Assembly (NCBI RefSeq): GCF_030052815.1
Contig: NC_079499.1
Span: 82,127,183 to 82,191,182, forward strand
Length of the DNA: 64,000 nucleotides
Reading direction: 5' to 3'
From: Hevea brasiliensis
Taxonomy: Eukaryota; Streptophyta; Magnoliopsida; Malpighiales; Euphorbiaceae
In this document: positions 1 to 11,493 of the stretch, one piece after another
How positions within the stretch are numbered: the first letter of the stretch is position 1
Layout: each line of letters begins with the position of its first letter
Program-made: the position numbers and the translations under genes
The notes under the pieces: generated by a model
What the model was told of the DNA's origin: nothing
The model's database searches: none
What the model saw: only the letters and a program-made list of their open reading frames with translations

Positions 1-365
1 TTTCTTCTAGCTCCCTGACCTAATTATTTGACTGACTTAACAATTCTTTGTCGTGATTTTCTTTTTTCCACTGTGTTCGTAATGTTCTAAGGACCACGGC
101 GTCACATTTTACGGTTTGAAATTTGAGTTTAAATCAATTCGCAGTCGTTCCTGAGAAGGTCACCCATCGCTGTGACTCTCGACTAGTTTAACTTCTTATG
201 TTATGTTCTTCTTATTTATACTTAACCAATTGGCAATTACTAATTATTTGTGTTTATGGCTTCTCTAGTTGTCTTAAGTATGGTTCTAATATCCTTAATT
301 TTCTGGACCGACTCCGATCATCGGAACAGTGAAATGTACCAGGCTATACAAATGGGGGTGTTACA
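1..365 (-). mobile_element. Tekay-like Ty3/gypsy LTR, 5' portion (window-truncated)
   Basis: The segment ends in GGGTGTTACA at 365, the inverse of the TGTAACACCC start seen in the other gypsy LTRs here, so in element sense this is the first 365 bases of a minus-strand LTR. From 366 the sequence is copia LTR matching 12264 and 16452 onward, so this element inserted into the copia LTR. AAGCT at 366-370 would be its right-hand target duplication; the left partner lies outside the window. The LTR is related to, but distinct from, families A-D. No coding frame is seen. Confidence 0.8.
141..193 (-). promoter_or_regulatory. 5S rRNA-gene-like internal promoter block in gypsy LTR
   Basis: On the minus strand this reads AGTTAA, then CGAGAGT, then GATGGGTGACC (158-168) followed by a CTCAGGAA-type tail. 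That is the order of the A-box, intermediate element and C-box region of plant 5S rRNA genes (AGTTAAGC, GCGAGAGT, GATGGGTGACC, GGGAAGTC), with shorter spacing. It is the only copy here that keeps the CGAGAGT part. The 5S comparison is from memory of the plant consensus; function is inference. Confidence 0.6.
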
Positions 366-1147
366 AAGCTGGAGTCATGGTTTATGTCAAACTCCATTTG
401 CTATGAATATTATGTTCTCTTTTATTTCATGTTCTTGATTAAAAAGATTTTCTCATCAGAAACTCTTTTTTGAATAAATCTATCTGTCCTGGCCAGGAAC
501 TTGAAACATCAAGAACAATTAAATGAACATAGGATTTTATCAATATTTACTTAGAGGAACAGATTCCATCTTGATCAACACCTACCTCCATATATAACTA
601 ATAGGAGCCAACAGATGCCCATATACCCACACACAATATAAGTATGAAAGCAGTATCAAACTCAAACTACCTACATACAAGATAACTGTGCTATCTCAGG
701 TCTAAAGATTATATGCATTGATATGATTTATGACAAAACATTGACAAGAGTAAACTCCATGTGCTTGTCATAAGTGTCACTCGTTCGGCCTACTTATCAT
801 TCATAAGTGCCTATCATGTTTGTCATATGGCATGAGACTCACCATTCCATCTTATTTATATCTCATATAAATAACTTGGTAACAAACATGAATACAATCT
901 TTCTGGATAAGTCATGTCCTCATTATGAAGTATCCTCGATTGTGAACCTATTTATGATACTTTGTGCTAGAAATATTGTCACTCATATTCTTAACAACTT
1001 AAGAATAATATTTCTAACAAAATATCAATGGACCTTTTCTATTACACATAAATATATTATGTAAACGGAAAAGTGGAAATGCCTTTTATTAATAAAATAT
1101 GTACAAGATACATACTAAATGATATGCTCTAGGGCATACTACCAATA
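366..1147 (-). mobile_element. Copia 1 3' LTR remnant
   Basis: Homologous to the right-hand part of the LTRs at 10922-13044 and 15138-17231. It ends GGGCATACTACCAATA where the family end is GGGCATACTACTAACA. The rest of this LTR lies to the left, displaced by the gypsy insertion ending at 365. In element sense it is the 3' LTR of copia 1. Confidence 0.85.
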
Positions 1148-1156
1148 ATGTCCCAC
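1148..1156 (-). other. Copia 1 polypurine tract (decayed)
   Basis: Minus-strand GTGGGACAT directly precedes the LTR start; the same site in copia 3 is GTGGGAGAT (17412-17420). This is the expected plus-strand primer position. Confidence 0.65.
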
Positions 1157-1194
1157 TAGCACTAGAGCCATTCATTACAATATCTTAGACCTAT

Positions 1195-2736
1195 CTTCTC
1201 AAGATGTTAGTCTAACTGAGTCTGTAACATAGGCTTAGTGAATGGATCAACTGGATTTTCAGCTGATGCTATTTTCTGCATGGCTATATCGCCTCCCCAA
1301 CTATTTCTCTGATAATGTGGTAGCGCCTTTCTATGTGTTTGGATTTCTGGTGAGACCTTGGTTCCTTAGCTCAGAGGATCGCTGCTCCATTGTTGTCACG
1401 GTAGTGGAACTGCTGACTCAATGGAAGGAACAACTGTAAGTTCTTTCATGAACTACTTTATCCAAGCGACTTCCTTTGCAAAGATCGATGCAAAGAATAT
1501 ACTCACCTACGTAGTGGAATCTGCAATGCGTGCTCGCTTGGAACTCTTCCAACTGACTGCACCTCCATTAAAAATGAACACATATCCAGAGGTAGACTTT
1601 CTATCATCGATATCTGATTGGAAATCAGAATCAGTATAACCATCCAATTGCAAGTCTCCACCTCCATATATCAAGAATAAATCCTTAGTTCTTCTCAAAT
1701 ACTTAAGGTTATTCTTGATAGCTATCCAGTTTTCCAAACTTGGATTGGATTGATACCTGCTAGTTAAACTAACAGCATATGCGATATCCAGCCTAGTACA
1801 CAACATTGCATATATTAAACTTCTAATAGCCGAAGCATATGGAATCCTGGCCATCTTATCTCTTTCTTCAGGTGTCTTTGGAGACATCTCTTTAGAAAGG
1901 TGGATACCATGTCTCACTGGTAACAATCCTCTCTTGGAGTCAAGCATGTTAAACCTCTTTAACACCTTTTCCAAGTATAGACTTTGAGATAAACCAATTA
2001 TTCTTTTCGCTCTATCTCTATAGATGTGAATCCCAAGAATATAGGTTGTCTCCCCTAAGTCATTAATGGAGAATGTATTTGATAACCATACCTTTATAGT
2101 TGTCAACATACCTGTGTCATTACCCATCAACTGTATGTCATCCACATATAAGACAAGGAAAGTGATAGCACTGTCACTAACCTTCTTATATACACATGGC
2201 TCATCCTCATTTTTGATAAAACCAAAGGATTTAATGGCTTCATCAAAACGGATGTTCCAACTCCTCGAAGCTTGTTTCAACCCATAAATGGATCACTTTA
2301 GGTTGCATACCTTGGAACCATCTTGGGATTTAAAACCCCTAGGTTATTCCATGAAAATGTTTTCTTCAATGTATCCATTGAGAAAAGTTGTTTTGACATC
2401 CATTTGCCAAATCTCATAATCATAGTATGCAACTATTGCTAATAAAATCCTAATTGATTTAAGCATGGAAACAGGCGAGAAAGTCTCCTCATAGTCGACT
2501 CCTTACCTTTTGGCGAAACCCTTTCGCTACTAGCCTTGCCTTATAGGTCTTTACCTTTCCATCAGAACCAATTTTCTGCTTGAAAAGCCATTTGTTCCCT
2601 ATAGGTACAATACCTTCAGGTGGGTCAACAAGATCCCAAAGTTGATTCTTATACATGGAATCAATCTCGGATTTCATAACATCAATCCATTTTGAAGAGT
2701 TTATATTTGATATAGCTTCTTCATAGGTAAGTGGAT
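1195..2736 (-). pseudogene. Copia 1 reverse transcriptase-RNase H (broken)
   Basis: C-terminal half of a Ty1/copia Pol, copying element RNA into DNA in cytoplasmic particles. The longest open part (1507-2280) holds the RT end with the catalytic YVDD (2137-2148), followed by the copia RNase H start (DSDFQSDIDDRKSTSGYVFI). Upstream (2489-2736) is the RT N-terminal part beginning DPLTYEEAI. Breaks: a stop in place of Q in the ME-PRGF motif (near 2347, shared with copia 3), a TGA near 2291, a frameshift near 2490, and a stop after ADSTT that removes most of RNase H. The gypsy solo LTR at 2737 separates it from the integrase part at 6718. Copia 3 (17480-19169) is the closest relative in the window. 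Confidence 0.9.
2732..2736. repeat. Target-site duplication TGGAT (left) of the solo LTR
   Basis: TGGAT here and at 6718-6722 flank the solo LTR. The uninterrupted copia 3 sequence at the same place (about 18972) has it once, so the empty site can be read within the window. Confidence 0.95.
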
Positions 2737-3312
2737 TGTCACACCCTACCCCTCTGTAAGGCATAACATGATCCCGTAGTATACCTAATGAATTATCAAC
2801 TCCGTCTACTGATAATCCACTAAATACACTACAAGGGATTTTAAAAACTTTTCTTACTTCTTTCACAGTGGTGAGCACTATTTACAGGTGTTAAAAACTT
2901 TGTGAACTGAAGTGATAGAACTAACACATTTGGATTATTTGGAATTTCTGTAAAAATTTTGGCAGAGTGCCATCTGTATTTTGGATAAAACAATTCTTCA
3001 GAAAACCTGTAAAAAGAACTTCAATATATTTCCAAATCTCAACTCCAACATTTTCTCAACTCAAATCCATAGTAAATTTTCAAAGACTGAGATAAAGGAA
3101 ATATAATACAATTTTACAAGCCAAAATAACTCATAATTATTTTGCAACTTCAATGTACAATTTTTTATTTACAACTGCTCAAAACCAACAACAATATGTA
3201 TATACAGTGAACATACATTACATTACAAAATACAAAATATTGGTATACTCATTATACCCGGTAGTCTCTCGCTGGAGATACTAGCAGCCTAGTCTCGCCT
3301 GCTCTGTCTGTC

Positions 3313-3362
3313 TACTCGCGATAAAGAATAAAGCTATCACGAGACAATGTCTCACAGTGCAC
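3313..3362 (-). other. Paired stem-loops in solo LTR
   Basis: In element sense a TGAGAC/GTCTCG stem with an ATT loop is followed by a CGTGATA/TATCGCG stem. The same position in A, B, C and D carries two hairpins of different sequence. Here the second stem includes a T-G wobble. Confidence 0.5.
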
Positions 3363-3868
3363 AACATTAACCAAATACAATTTAAATCACAATTCATAAA
3401 TCATATAAATAGTGGATACTTAAAACCATAGTTAATTTCAAGACAATAATTGTCAACCAGAATTTAAACTCCATTTCTCAATATCACAATAAATTTCAGT
3501 AAGTCAGATCATGGTTGAATTCAAAAGACAGTATATGTCAATAAGAGTTTAAATTCATTTCACAATCTCACAATAAATCTCAATAATCAAAACATAGTTA
3601 AATTCGAAAGACAGTAAATGTCAATAAGAATTTAACTTCATTTCACAAATTATCAAATCACATAACAGCACAATTTAGTCGACTAAGTTAAGAATACAGT
3701 GTTGCCAATTCATTCATAACTTAAGCCATGACACAAATTTCCGATCAATGCCGCGTTGTACACCACGACAAAGCAATCACAACCCCACTAATCGAAATCA
3801 ATGAGGAAGGGAGCTAGCTATATAATGAGTACTCATCCGATCACCTCAACTGGTAAACCAGAGAGGGA

Positions 3869-3944
3869 GAAAAATAAACGATCACGACTCCATAAATGGA
3901 GAAGGAAAATAAACGATCACAACCCCATAAAAGGAGAAGGAATG
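3869..3944. repeat. Tandem duplication of about 36 bp in solo LTR
   Basis: Two adjacent imperfect copies of a unit containing AATAAACGATCAC and GGAGAAGGAA. The matching part of element A's LTR has a different two-copy repeat (27446-27520), so this LTR position expands repeatedly. Confidence 0.6.
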
Positions 3945-6490
3945 ATATGATACTGTCATGCTAAGTGTGAACACAAAATCAATTCCAAACATTTTATTCA
4001 AATGATTCGTGAGAATCCAATAAATTTCCAAATTTATAATTTCATTCACAAAATGGCAACACAATTCATAATTATCTTTAATTTCCACAAAAACCATTTA
4101 CAGTGCTTTTCAATCAATAGTATCCATCAAATCATTTACAATGCTTTTCAAGCAATAAATATCCATTCAAACACATTTCCACAATTTAAAACAATAATGT
4201 ACAAATAGTCATAATTCATTTCAATTGAAAAATTCAAAAGAAATCTCACAGTGCACAAACACAATTTAAATCAATAACATACAATTAATCATATGAAATC
4301 TTATTCAGAGTAAAATCAGTTGAAAACTAGTTGTGCACAAACCTTTGATAATTGTCTCCTAGTCTGGACTCAGTGTTTCCTTCCCTTTTCCTGAGTCTTT
4401 GGTAACTGAGAAACACAATTTGAAGTGTTTCAGTACTAAATTAAACTGTCTCTAACGATAATGTTCGATAAGTAATTCACTGAAGGCTATTATTTGCTCA
4501 ATTACCTAATATACCGACCCTCGATGCGTTTAAGGTAAATTAGGTTTTGGTGTCCTTAATATGTCACATTCGATAGGGTTTTAGGGTTGGTACATTTTAC
4601 CAAACTTATTTCCTTGTTTATTGCATTTTAATGCAACTTGCTGGATTCCGGGATACTAGTTTGACCTAGCCAGACGACCTAGTTCCCTTGATTTTCGGGT
4701 TTTGGTCAAAACTACAAACTTGTAGATCTATGTCTTATTGCACGCGGGGCAAAATTTCTGGTCAATCCGAGTTAAGTAGACCAAGTTATGGTCATTACAC
4801 TATTGCTGGTCAAATGGCATCAAATTAGGTCAATTTTAGGTCAATTTGGTCAACTTTGGTTCGGCCAGTTTTTGGACCCGAACTTGTGCAAGCTTTTTTA
4901 CTTACTTCTGGTCATTTCTGGGATTTGGTGTCTTCATAAGAATTGTAGGTATGGGCCTTAACTATTCATGGTTAAAATTTCAGGTCAATTGGACCTGTTT
5001 TGAGTGAGTTATGGCCTAAACACTAACTGCTGCCCAATTGGTCAGTTTTTAGGTCTCAATTGCACTTAAACCGAATTGGTCATTTTTCATATCACCTTGC
5101 AAGCAGAATTTTGGTATGCTTTCTTAATGAAAGTTGGCACATTTTGTGCCTAGTTTCACCTCCAATTGGTCCCATACCAATTGAGGTTACACATCTAAAG
5201 TTATTGACAAAAATGCATACTGCCCTTAACTACCATGTTTAAACACACAGCAATTACACATGTACCTTACTATATGTTCACTTCCCTTACCATTTCTGTT
5301 TTGGTTCATTACCAAAACCATATCCCACTTTACATTAACATCACTTTGGGCAGATTACAAACATCCTTAATACACCAATTAAAGCTCACATTTACAAAGT
5401 CTAAATACAATCACATACACACCTAAACATCACTAATTCTTACATACACTTTACACAATCAATCTTTACACATATCCATCAATTCTCAAGGTCAATATTC
5501 TGCCAATACCTTCATGAACATATACATTTATCCAAGAATCTCAAGGCTACCGAAAATTTCCTCAACACCAAAGTATCCCACAATTCATCAATTTCCATCC
5601 AAGTGCAAAAATCACTATATACATATGAAGTAATTTATTAGGATATTAAATCATCATAACCAACAACATTTCTCATCAAATATATGCACAATTATTTCAT
5701 CAATTACATGACTCCATGGCTGTCCAAAATGAACATCTCAATAACTCTTCAAACTTAAAAATTTTCTTCACAAATTCAACACCCATAACATGCACACAAA
5801 GTTTAACAAAGCTATCTTTAAAAATGCTAACTTACCTTATAGTTGGAACTTGTTAAACCTTGATTAAACTTCTCATATTTGGTATCAAACTCTTCCTTGT
5901 GATGTGTAGAAAATTTTTCATGAAGGAACCTAAGTGAATGGAGTTGAAATGGAGGAGTTAGGAGAGCTTGATGAAAACGGCCATGGAGGGTTCTTCACCT
6001 CTTCATTTCGGCATGGATGAGGAACCTTGGGGAAGATGAAGTTTCTGCTGGTTTAGTGGAGTTACAGCTGCCCCTCTTTGTTTTATTTTAATCCCTTAGT
6101 GACCCACTCACAATTTTAAATCATATAATATGTTAAATTCCTACTTATTCCACATTTAACTTTTAATTTTTATTATTTACCTTAGGTACCACCAATTTAA
6201 TTTTTCATTTCATTTTCTAAGTGTAATATTATTTATTTTTAATGGAAATTTAGGTCAAAAGACAATTTGGGGTGTCAAATGACCATAATGCCCCTGTTCA
6301 GGTTGCATTCCCGATTTTTCGGTAACACCGGGTTTTGTCTGTTTTTCGATTTCTCACTTTTCTTTGTACTAATTATTTAATTTTTCTTTGATCTTTCTAA
6401 TGATATTTATTCTTCAATAAGGGTCTATTTAAGTCCTAAAAATGTTTTCCAGGGTTTCCCACAGTCCAGGGCTAGTCAACGGTCCACGCC

Positions 6491-6542
6491 GTGACTTCCC
6501 GGTGCGGTCACCCATCGTTAGGTTTCCCAGCTCGCTTAACTT
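6491..6542 (-). promoter_or_regulatory. 5S-like block in solo LTR
   Basis: Minus-strand AGTTAAGCGAGC, then CGATGGGTGACC (core at 6506-6516), then CCGGGAAGTC: the A-box-like and C-box-like parts of a 5S rRNA gene in the right order. It lies about 175-225 nt from the LTR 5' end, as in the other families. Confidence 0.6.
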
Positions 6543-6717
6543 GATTACCTTTCTTTGCTATTATTTTTCCTTTGTTTTTCTTGTATTTTCTTTTCTTGTA
6601 TTTCATTATTTTATGTCTCCTCACTCATAACGAAGTGTAGTTCTAGGCATCCTAGCTGTCCGGACAACACTGGTCACCGGAACAGTAGAACGCACTACCG
6701 AACTTAGGGGTGTTACA

Positions 6718-7237
6718 TGGATCATCTCCATGATCTACTTCTTCATGAGTAGACAACTCTTGTTCTTCTTCATGAAGAAAACCATATCTCACTGGTGGGT
6801 GAGATACCCTGGTTGTTCTACGAGGAACAGCTGTAGACGTTTCATCAACGGGTAGGTTGACTAGGTGGAACTATATCCATCTGATCTGTTGGTTGGTCAG
6901 AATTCTCCAATTCTAACTCTATTTGCCTTCCTTTGCCTCCTTCTTAAACAAATTGTTGTTCAAGAAATGTGGCATCTCTACTTATCACAACCTTTTGTGA
7001 AGTAGGCAAATAAAAATAATATCCAAAACTATCTTTTGGATATCCAACAAATCGACCTTTTTCTGATCTGGTCTCCAATTTATCAGTGTTCAGCTTTTTG
7101 CTATAAGCTGGACAACCCCAAATCTTAACATGCTTAAGACTTGGTTTTCTTCCATGCCATATCTCATAAGGTGTGGAAGAAACTAATTTTGATGGAATCC
7201 TATCCAGAATATATAAAGCTGATTCTAATGCAAATCC
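6718..7237 (-). pseudogene. Copia 1 integrase C-terminal part and RT linker (broken)
   Basis: Continuation of the Pol frame after the stop at the end of the integrase core (7238). It encodes the copia segment with IWGCPAY-like and KGRFVGYP motifs that follows the integrase catalytic core, then an acidic, serine-rich linker leading to RT. A TAA in the QQFV-EGGKGR motif (near 6945) is also present at the same codon in copia 3 (near 19203). The 6718 end is the junction with the solo LTR. Confidence 0.8.
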
Positions 7238-7741
7238 CTAAAAGAAGATTGGCATATCAATATAGCTCATCATACTACGTACCATATCCAATAGGGTACG
7301 ATTTCTCCTTTCATATACACCATTCAGCTGTGGCGTTCCTAGTGGAGTCAGCTGAGAAACAATGCCATGCTCTCTCAAGTATTCATCAAATTCAGTACTC
7401 AAATATTCACCTCCACGATCTGATCGAAGAGCTTCAATACTCTTTCCTATTTGATTTTCTACTTCAGATTTAAATTCTTTAAACTTTTCAAAGGATTCAT
7501 GTTTGTATTTCATCAAATACAAATACCCAAATCTTGATTTATCATCAGTAAAGGTAATAAAATAATGAAAGCCCCCTCTAGCCATTTTTTTAAATGGACC
7601 ACATACATCACTATGTATTAACTCAAAAATATTTTCAGCTCTTTGCCCTTGTCCAACAAAGGGTGATCTAGTCATTTTGCCCTGAAGGCAAGATTCACAA
7701 GTTGGAGTAGGCTCAGAGCCCAATAAGGATAGAATCCCCAT
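7238..7741 (-). pseudogene. Copia 1 integrase core
   Basis: Fragment of 167 residues with the end of the integrase zinc-binding domain (CESCLQGKM) and a complete catalytic triad: D in HSDVCGPF, D in RSDRGGEY, E in NGVYERRNRTL. The enzyme would insert the cDNA into chromosomes. It is in the same frame as gag (9136) and protease (8272), as expected for a copia single polyprotein. Stops flank it: TGA in place of W near 7790 and TAG in place of W at the 7238 end. It is the least damaged integrase of the copia copies here. Confidence 0.9.
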
Positions 7742-7792
7742 TTTCTCCAGTTTTGCAATCCTATCTTCTGCAACATGACATAACCTTAAGTG

Positions 7793-8290
7793 TCAAATAT
7801 ATTTTGAACTTGATTTGGTTTTCACCATGGCATTGCATTCTTTTAGATCACTTGCATTCAATTTGTGTTTGTTATTATTATGCAAATAATAAAGACCATC
7901 ATTCATATAACTCGAACCAACATATTTATTTCCAAAATAAATATTGCAAACATCATCTGTGAACTGAAATTCATAGCCATTTCTAGTCAAACTAGATATA
8001 GAAATGATATTCTTAAAAGCATCAGGTACATATAAAATATTATCCAAACACAAAACATGTCTAAACATGTAAAAAGATTTAGATCCTATGGCTAAAGCTT
8101 CAACAGTTGAGCCATTACCAATCCAGACTCTAATATCTTGAGAATGCAAGCTGCTACTATTTGCTAGTTCCTGCATATCATTAGAAGTGTGAGAACTGGC
8201 ACCAGTATCTAAAACCCAAGCTGTAGATGAACTATGAGTATCATCAGAATCTAAATAACAAGATATGGACATACCTTCTGAAGGTGTATC
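7793..8290 (-). pseudogene. Copia 1 aspartic protease
   Basis: The open frame contains the copia protease signature WVLDTGASSH with the catalytic DTG at about 8201-8209 and a downstream ILYVPD motif. It would cut the Gag-Pol polyprotein inside the particle. It follows the gag zinc knuckle in frame and ends at a TGA replacing the tryptophan of YIWHLRLCH, seen intact in copia 3. Confidence 0.88.
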
Positions 8291-9136
8291 CTTCTTGTCC
8301 TTCAGAGAAGCAAGATACTCTGGGCAGTTCCTTTTCCAGTGCCCATCCTTTTGGCAGTGGAAACACTTTCCTTTGCCTCCATCAGCTTTAGTCTTCCTTT
8401 TCTGTTTAGCTATTTTCTTGGAAGGACCAAAAATCTGAGGTTTCTTTTTCTTAATGCTCTTCTACTTGTTGGACTTTCTAGCAAAAGAAGATGCAATCAA
8501 AGCTACCTCTTTTCCTTTATTGCCCGACATATTCTTTTGGGCAATAACTAGCATGTTGAGTAAACCAGCTAAGGTGCATTCCTGTTTAGTCATATGAAAA
8601 TTTGTCACAAAATTCCCAAAAGACTCAAGAAGGGACTAAAGGATCAAATCAGTCTGTAGTTGGAAATCCATGTTGAAGTCAAGATGTTCCAACTGCTCAA
8701 TCAGGCGAATCATCTTGTGGACATGATCCCCAATATTCTGTCCCTCAGACATCCTCATACGGAATAGCTGTCTAGATATCTCATACCTAGCATTCCTGCT
8801 GTGCTCACCATTCAACTCTTGTAGGTGAAGGAGGATCTCACTCACACTCAACATGTTATCATGCTGCTTTTGTAACTCATTACTCATGGAAGCAAGCATG
8901 TAACACTTAGCTCTCATATCATGCTCCTTCCACTTATCCAAAGTTTCAAGTTCCTCTTGTGTGGCCTCTGGAGGTAAGGGACTAGGAACATTTGAATCTA
9001 GAACATATCCTATATGTTCAAGGTTCAGGACAAGTTTCAACTTTCTTAGCCAATCAGACAGATTAGGTCCTGTCAACCTATTGCGATCAAGTATGCTTGC
9101 AAGGATATTGGATGGTGGTGGTTGTTCTATGCTCAT
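8291..9136 (-). pseudogene. Copia 1 Gag with CCHC zinc knuckle
   Basis: Starts MSIEQPPPSNILASILDRN at 9136 and runs 166 residues to a TAG (relatives have CAG). It resumes in frame and reaches the zinc knuckle CFHCQKDGHWKRNC (CX2CX4HX4C, 8324-8365), which binds genomic RNA in the particle. A second stop lies in the lysine-rich stretch near 8464. The start is fixed by homology with 13349 and 21344, where the same N-terminus recurs. Confidence 0.9.
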
Positions 9137-10906
9137 TTTTATCAGAAAATTAACTGCAGAAAATAACCAGATTAATTAGTAAAAATATCATGTAATTAAC
9201 CAAAATGATTATGGTCTTTTAATCAAATTGGTCCTCCCACTAACTTAGCGAATCCTACACCTCCAAAGTAGAGAACGGAAATCCTAGTTAGATGGATTTC
9301 TAGTGGGTGATTAAATTCTTATAATTCTATTGATCATCCTCAGGTACATCCATTATTGGAATTACAATAAACTATAAGTGAGCAACTCCTTGCCCATCAC
9401 ATCTCATGTGAGGTTCAATCCTTTACCTAGCCCCTAATGCTCAAAATCTCAGGTACATCCATTATTGACTTATCTGGCATTAGTTAAGTTGATCCCATTG
9501 AGCCAGTAATTATGCAAATAATTTTAATGTCCTCAGGTACATCCAATATTGGCCACCAAACTATTTACATATTTACAACATCTCATGCTTAACAATTATT
9601 CTTAATAAAGTCTCTTAAATTAATTGCATCTTATGCAACTATTTAAAATTTCTTAAAATAGTTGCCCTAATGGAAGGCCTATGTTATAATTACTTTAATT
9701 ATAGCATTTCCAACTTAATCATTTGTTTGGAAGATTTTATGGTCATTCTAATTACTATTAAGGTCTCACTTTGCACATTATCCATTTAGCATGCATATAT
9801 CATATAATTGCATACATTCCCATACATCTCATGCATTCATGGATAAGCAGTAAATATGGTATGATCATGGACTTTCTAAGGGATTTAATTTTAAGCCACC
9901 AAGAATTGAATCAGGGCATTCCTAGGTGCATTTCATTCATTCATTTTACAAGAGTTGCTGAAGGAGTACATAATCAACACTTGATCTTGAATTCCTCCCA
10001 CTGGTCCCACCAATGCTCTTGACCTCCTTGAACTTCTTGCAATCCAATATTACATAGTAATCCTTAGCATACCAAGGCGAATTTACAAGAACTTAAATAA
10101 ATGAAATTACAACCCAAAAATTATTACAAACTTAATAATACACGCCCAAAATAAATTAAAATAAATTAATTAATTTACAATCCCAAAGAAACATAAAAGA
10201 AATAAATCTAATCACATTGGTCTTTTATAGTCCATGATCATCCATCATGCATATCACTATTTAACAATTAAATAAAACATACATACTTAAATTAAATTGA
10301 ATATCTCGTATTCAACTTACAAATCTAGATTTGAATATGATTCAAATAAATTTAAAAATTCAGATTTGAATCTCATTCAAACAAATTTAAAAATTCAGAT
10401 TTGAATCACATTCAAACAACTTTAAAAATTCAGATTTGAATCACATTCAAACATTTTTTAAAAAATCAGATTTGAATCACATTCAAACATTTTTTAAAAA
10501 ATCAGATTTGAATCACATTCAAACATTTTTTAAAAAATCATATCTGAATTTTATTCAATCAATTTTAAAAAATTAGATTTAAATATGATTCAAACAACTT
10601 TAAAAATTCAGATTTGAATCACATTCAAACAACTTTTAAAATTTAGATTTGAATCATAATTTAATTGTGTGATAAAAATTCTAATAAACAATTTAATTAG
10701 ACATAAAATGGATCTTAGATCATACAACAATTGAACATTCACCATCCATTTACCTTTGCACACCATTGTAGTGCATCAACCATGTGCACCATGGTGTTCA
10801 TCATTTATGCCGCCACCTTGGCTTTGCAACCAGCAATGAACTTTTGATCTCATGATCAAACACACAATTAAATCATATAAACATCAATCTAAATGGCAAA
10901 TATAGT
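9137..10906 (-). mobile_element. Copia 1 untranslated leader
   Basis: About 1.8 kb between the primer site and gag with no coding frame in sense. It holds three spaced copies of a 20-bp word containing CAGGTACATCC (about 9351, 9458, 9538) and the hairpin-bearing tandem array at 10325-10665. The same layout recurs in copia 2 and 3. Antisense open frames here are not supported as genes. Confidence 0.8.
10325..10665. repeat. Tandem array of 35-36 bp units (about 9.5 copies) in copia 1 leader
   Basis: Each unit contains GATTTGAATCACATTCAAAC, whose arms TTTGAAT and ATTCAAA form a 7-bp inverted repeat with a 3-base loop, followed by an A/T-rich spacer. Some units keep the pairing despite changes in the loop. 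Homologous arrays are at 14536-14880 and from about 63668 to the window end. Confidence 0.9.
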
Positions 10907-10919
10907 GGCTTTGATACCA
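10907..10919 (-). other. Copia 1 primer-binding site (initiator Met tRNA)
   Basis: Minus-strand TGGTATCAAAGCC, one base from the TGGTATCAGAGCC expected for tRNA-iMet, beginning two bases from the LTR end at 10922. It fixes element orientation and the LTR boundary. Confidence 0.9.
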
Positions 10920-11484
10920 ATTGAAAGAACGGAAGCGTGAAAAACACAAGTTTAGACCATTGAATTCAAAAATTTTCACTTAGGGTCACATGTATCATGC
11001 AAGATTTATTTTTATCTATTTGATTTCAATGATAAACAACATATTAAAACTCTTTTAATATGTTTTTGGATCTGTATTTGCCATTTAAGATTTTAAAATT
11101 AATCTGATTAATTTTAGAACCCTAGATTAAATTAAGAACAATTACACTAACCTCTTGATGCACTGCAGCGTGTCTGCGCCTTTGAGATTTGTCTTCAGGA
11201 CACCAAATGTTGTCCCTCTAGCTTGTCCACACCAAGAACACCTATGGCAGCCCTTGAACAGCTTCTAAAGCTTTTTCTATTAATTAGAAATATAAGTTCT
11301 GCCTTTTAAGAGATTAGAGATGTAAACAAGATACTAGAAACAATTTCTAGTGTTCTTAATTCAAGAGATTGATGGCTAATCTCTTTGAATTGATGAGAGA
11401 AGAAGAAGAATAGATGGAGAGCCTCAAAATGGCATGACAAAGGAGAGGAGTGGCTGCTGGTTGTTTTTCTTTTTCATAACAACA

Positions 11485-11493
11485 CTTATATAG
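11485..11493 (-). promoter_or_regulatory. Copia LTR TATA box
   Basis: Minus-strand CTATATAAG, conserved at 15689-15697 in the next LTR. Transcription toward lower coordinates would start about 30 bases further on, inside the LTR, as needed for an R region. Confidence 0.6.

Larger units (their letters stand above)
2737..6717 (-). mobile_element. Solo LTR, 3,981 bp, element A (Tekay) family
   Basis: Begins TGTCACACCC, ends GGGTGTTACA and is flanked by perfect TGGAT duplications, with no internal region. It aligns along its length with the LTRs of element A at 26547 and 35286. A solo LTR with intact duplications is the usual product of recombination between the two LTRs of one inserted element. 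It interrupts the copia 1 RT. Small open frames inside it are not supported as genes. Confidence 0.95.

Noticed and set aside
807..1064. An 85-codon plus-strand open frame present at full length in all three copia LTRs (also 12705-12962 and 16890-17147)
   Set aside because: It is antisense to the element, matches no recognised family, and most differences between the copies change the amino acid, so there is no sign of protein-level selection. It is most likely an AT-rich chance frame carried along with the LTR.
9771..10022. Plus-strand open frames in the copia leader (also 13936-14235)
   Set aside because: Antisense to the copia leader, shared only because the leader is repeated, with different lengths and starts in each copy.
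10325..10665. Regular repeats with palindromic units, resembling a CRISPR array
   Set aside because: Units are directly contiguous with degenerate A/T-rich stretches rather than unique spacers, the setting is a plant retrotransposon leader, and homologous arrays sit at the same place in the other copies.
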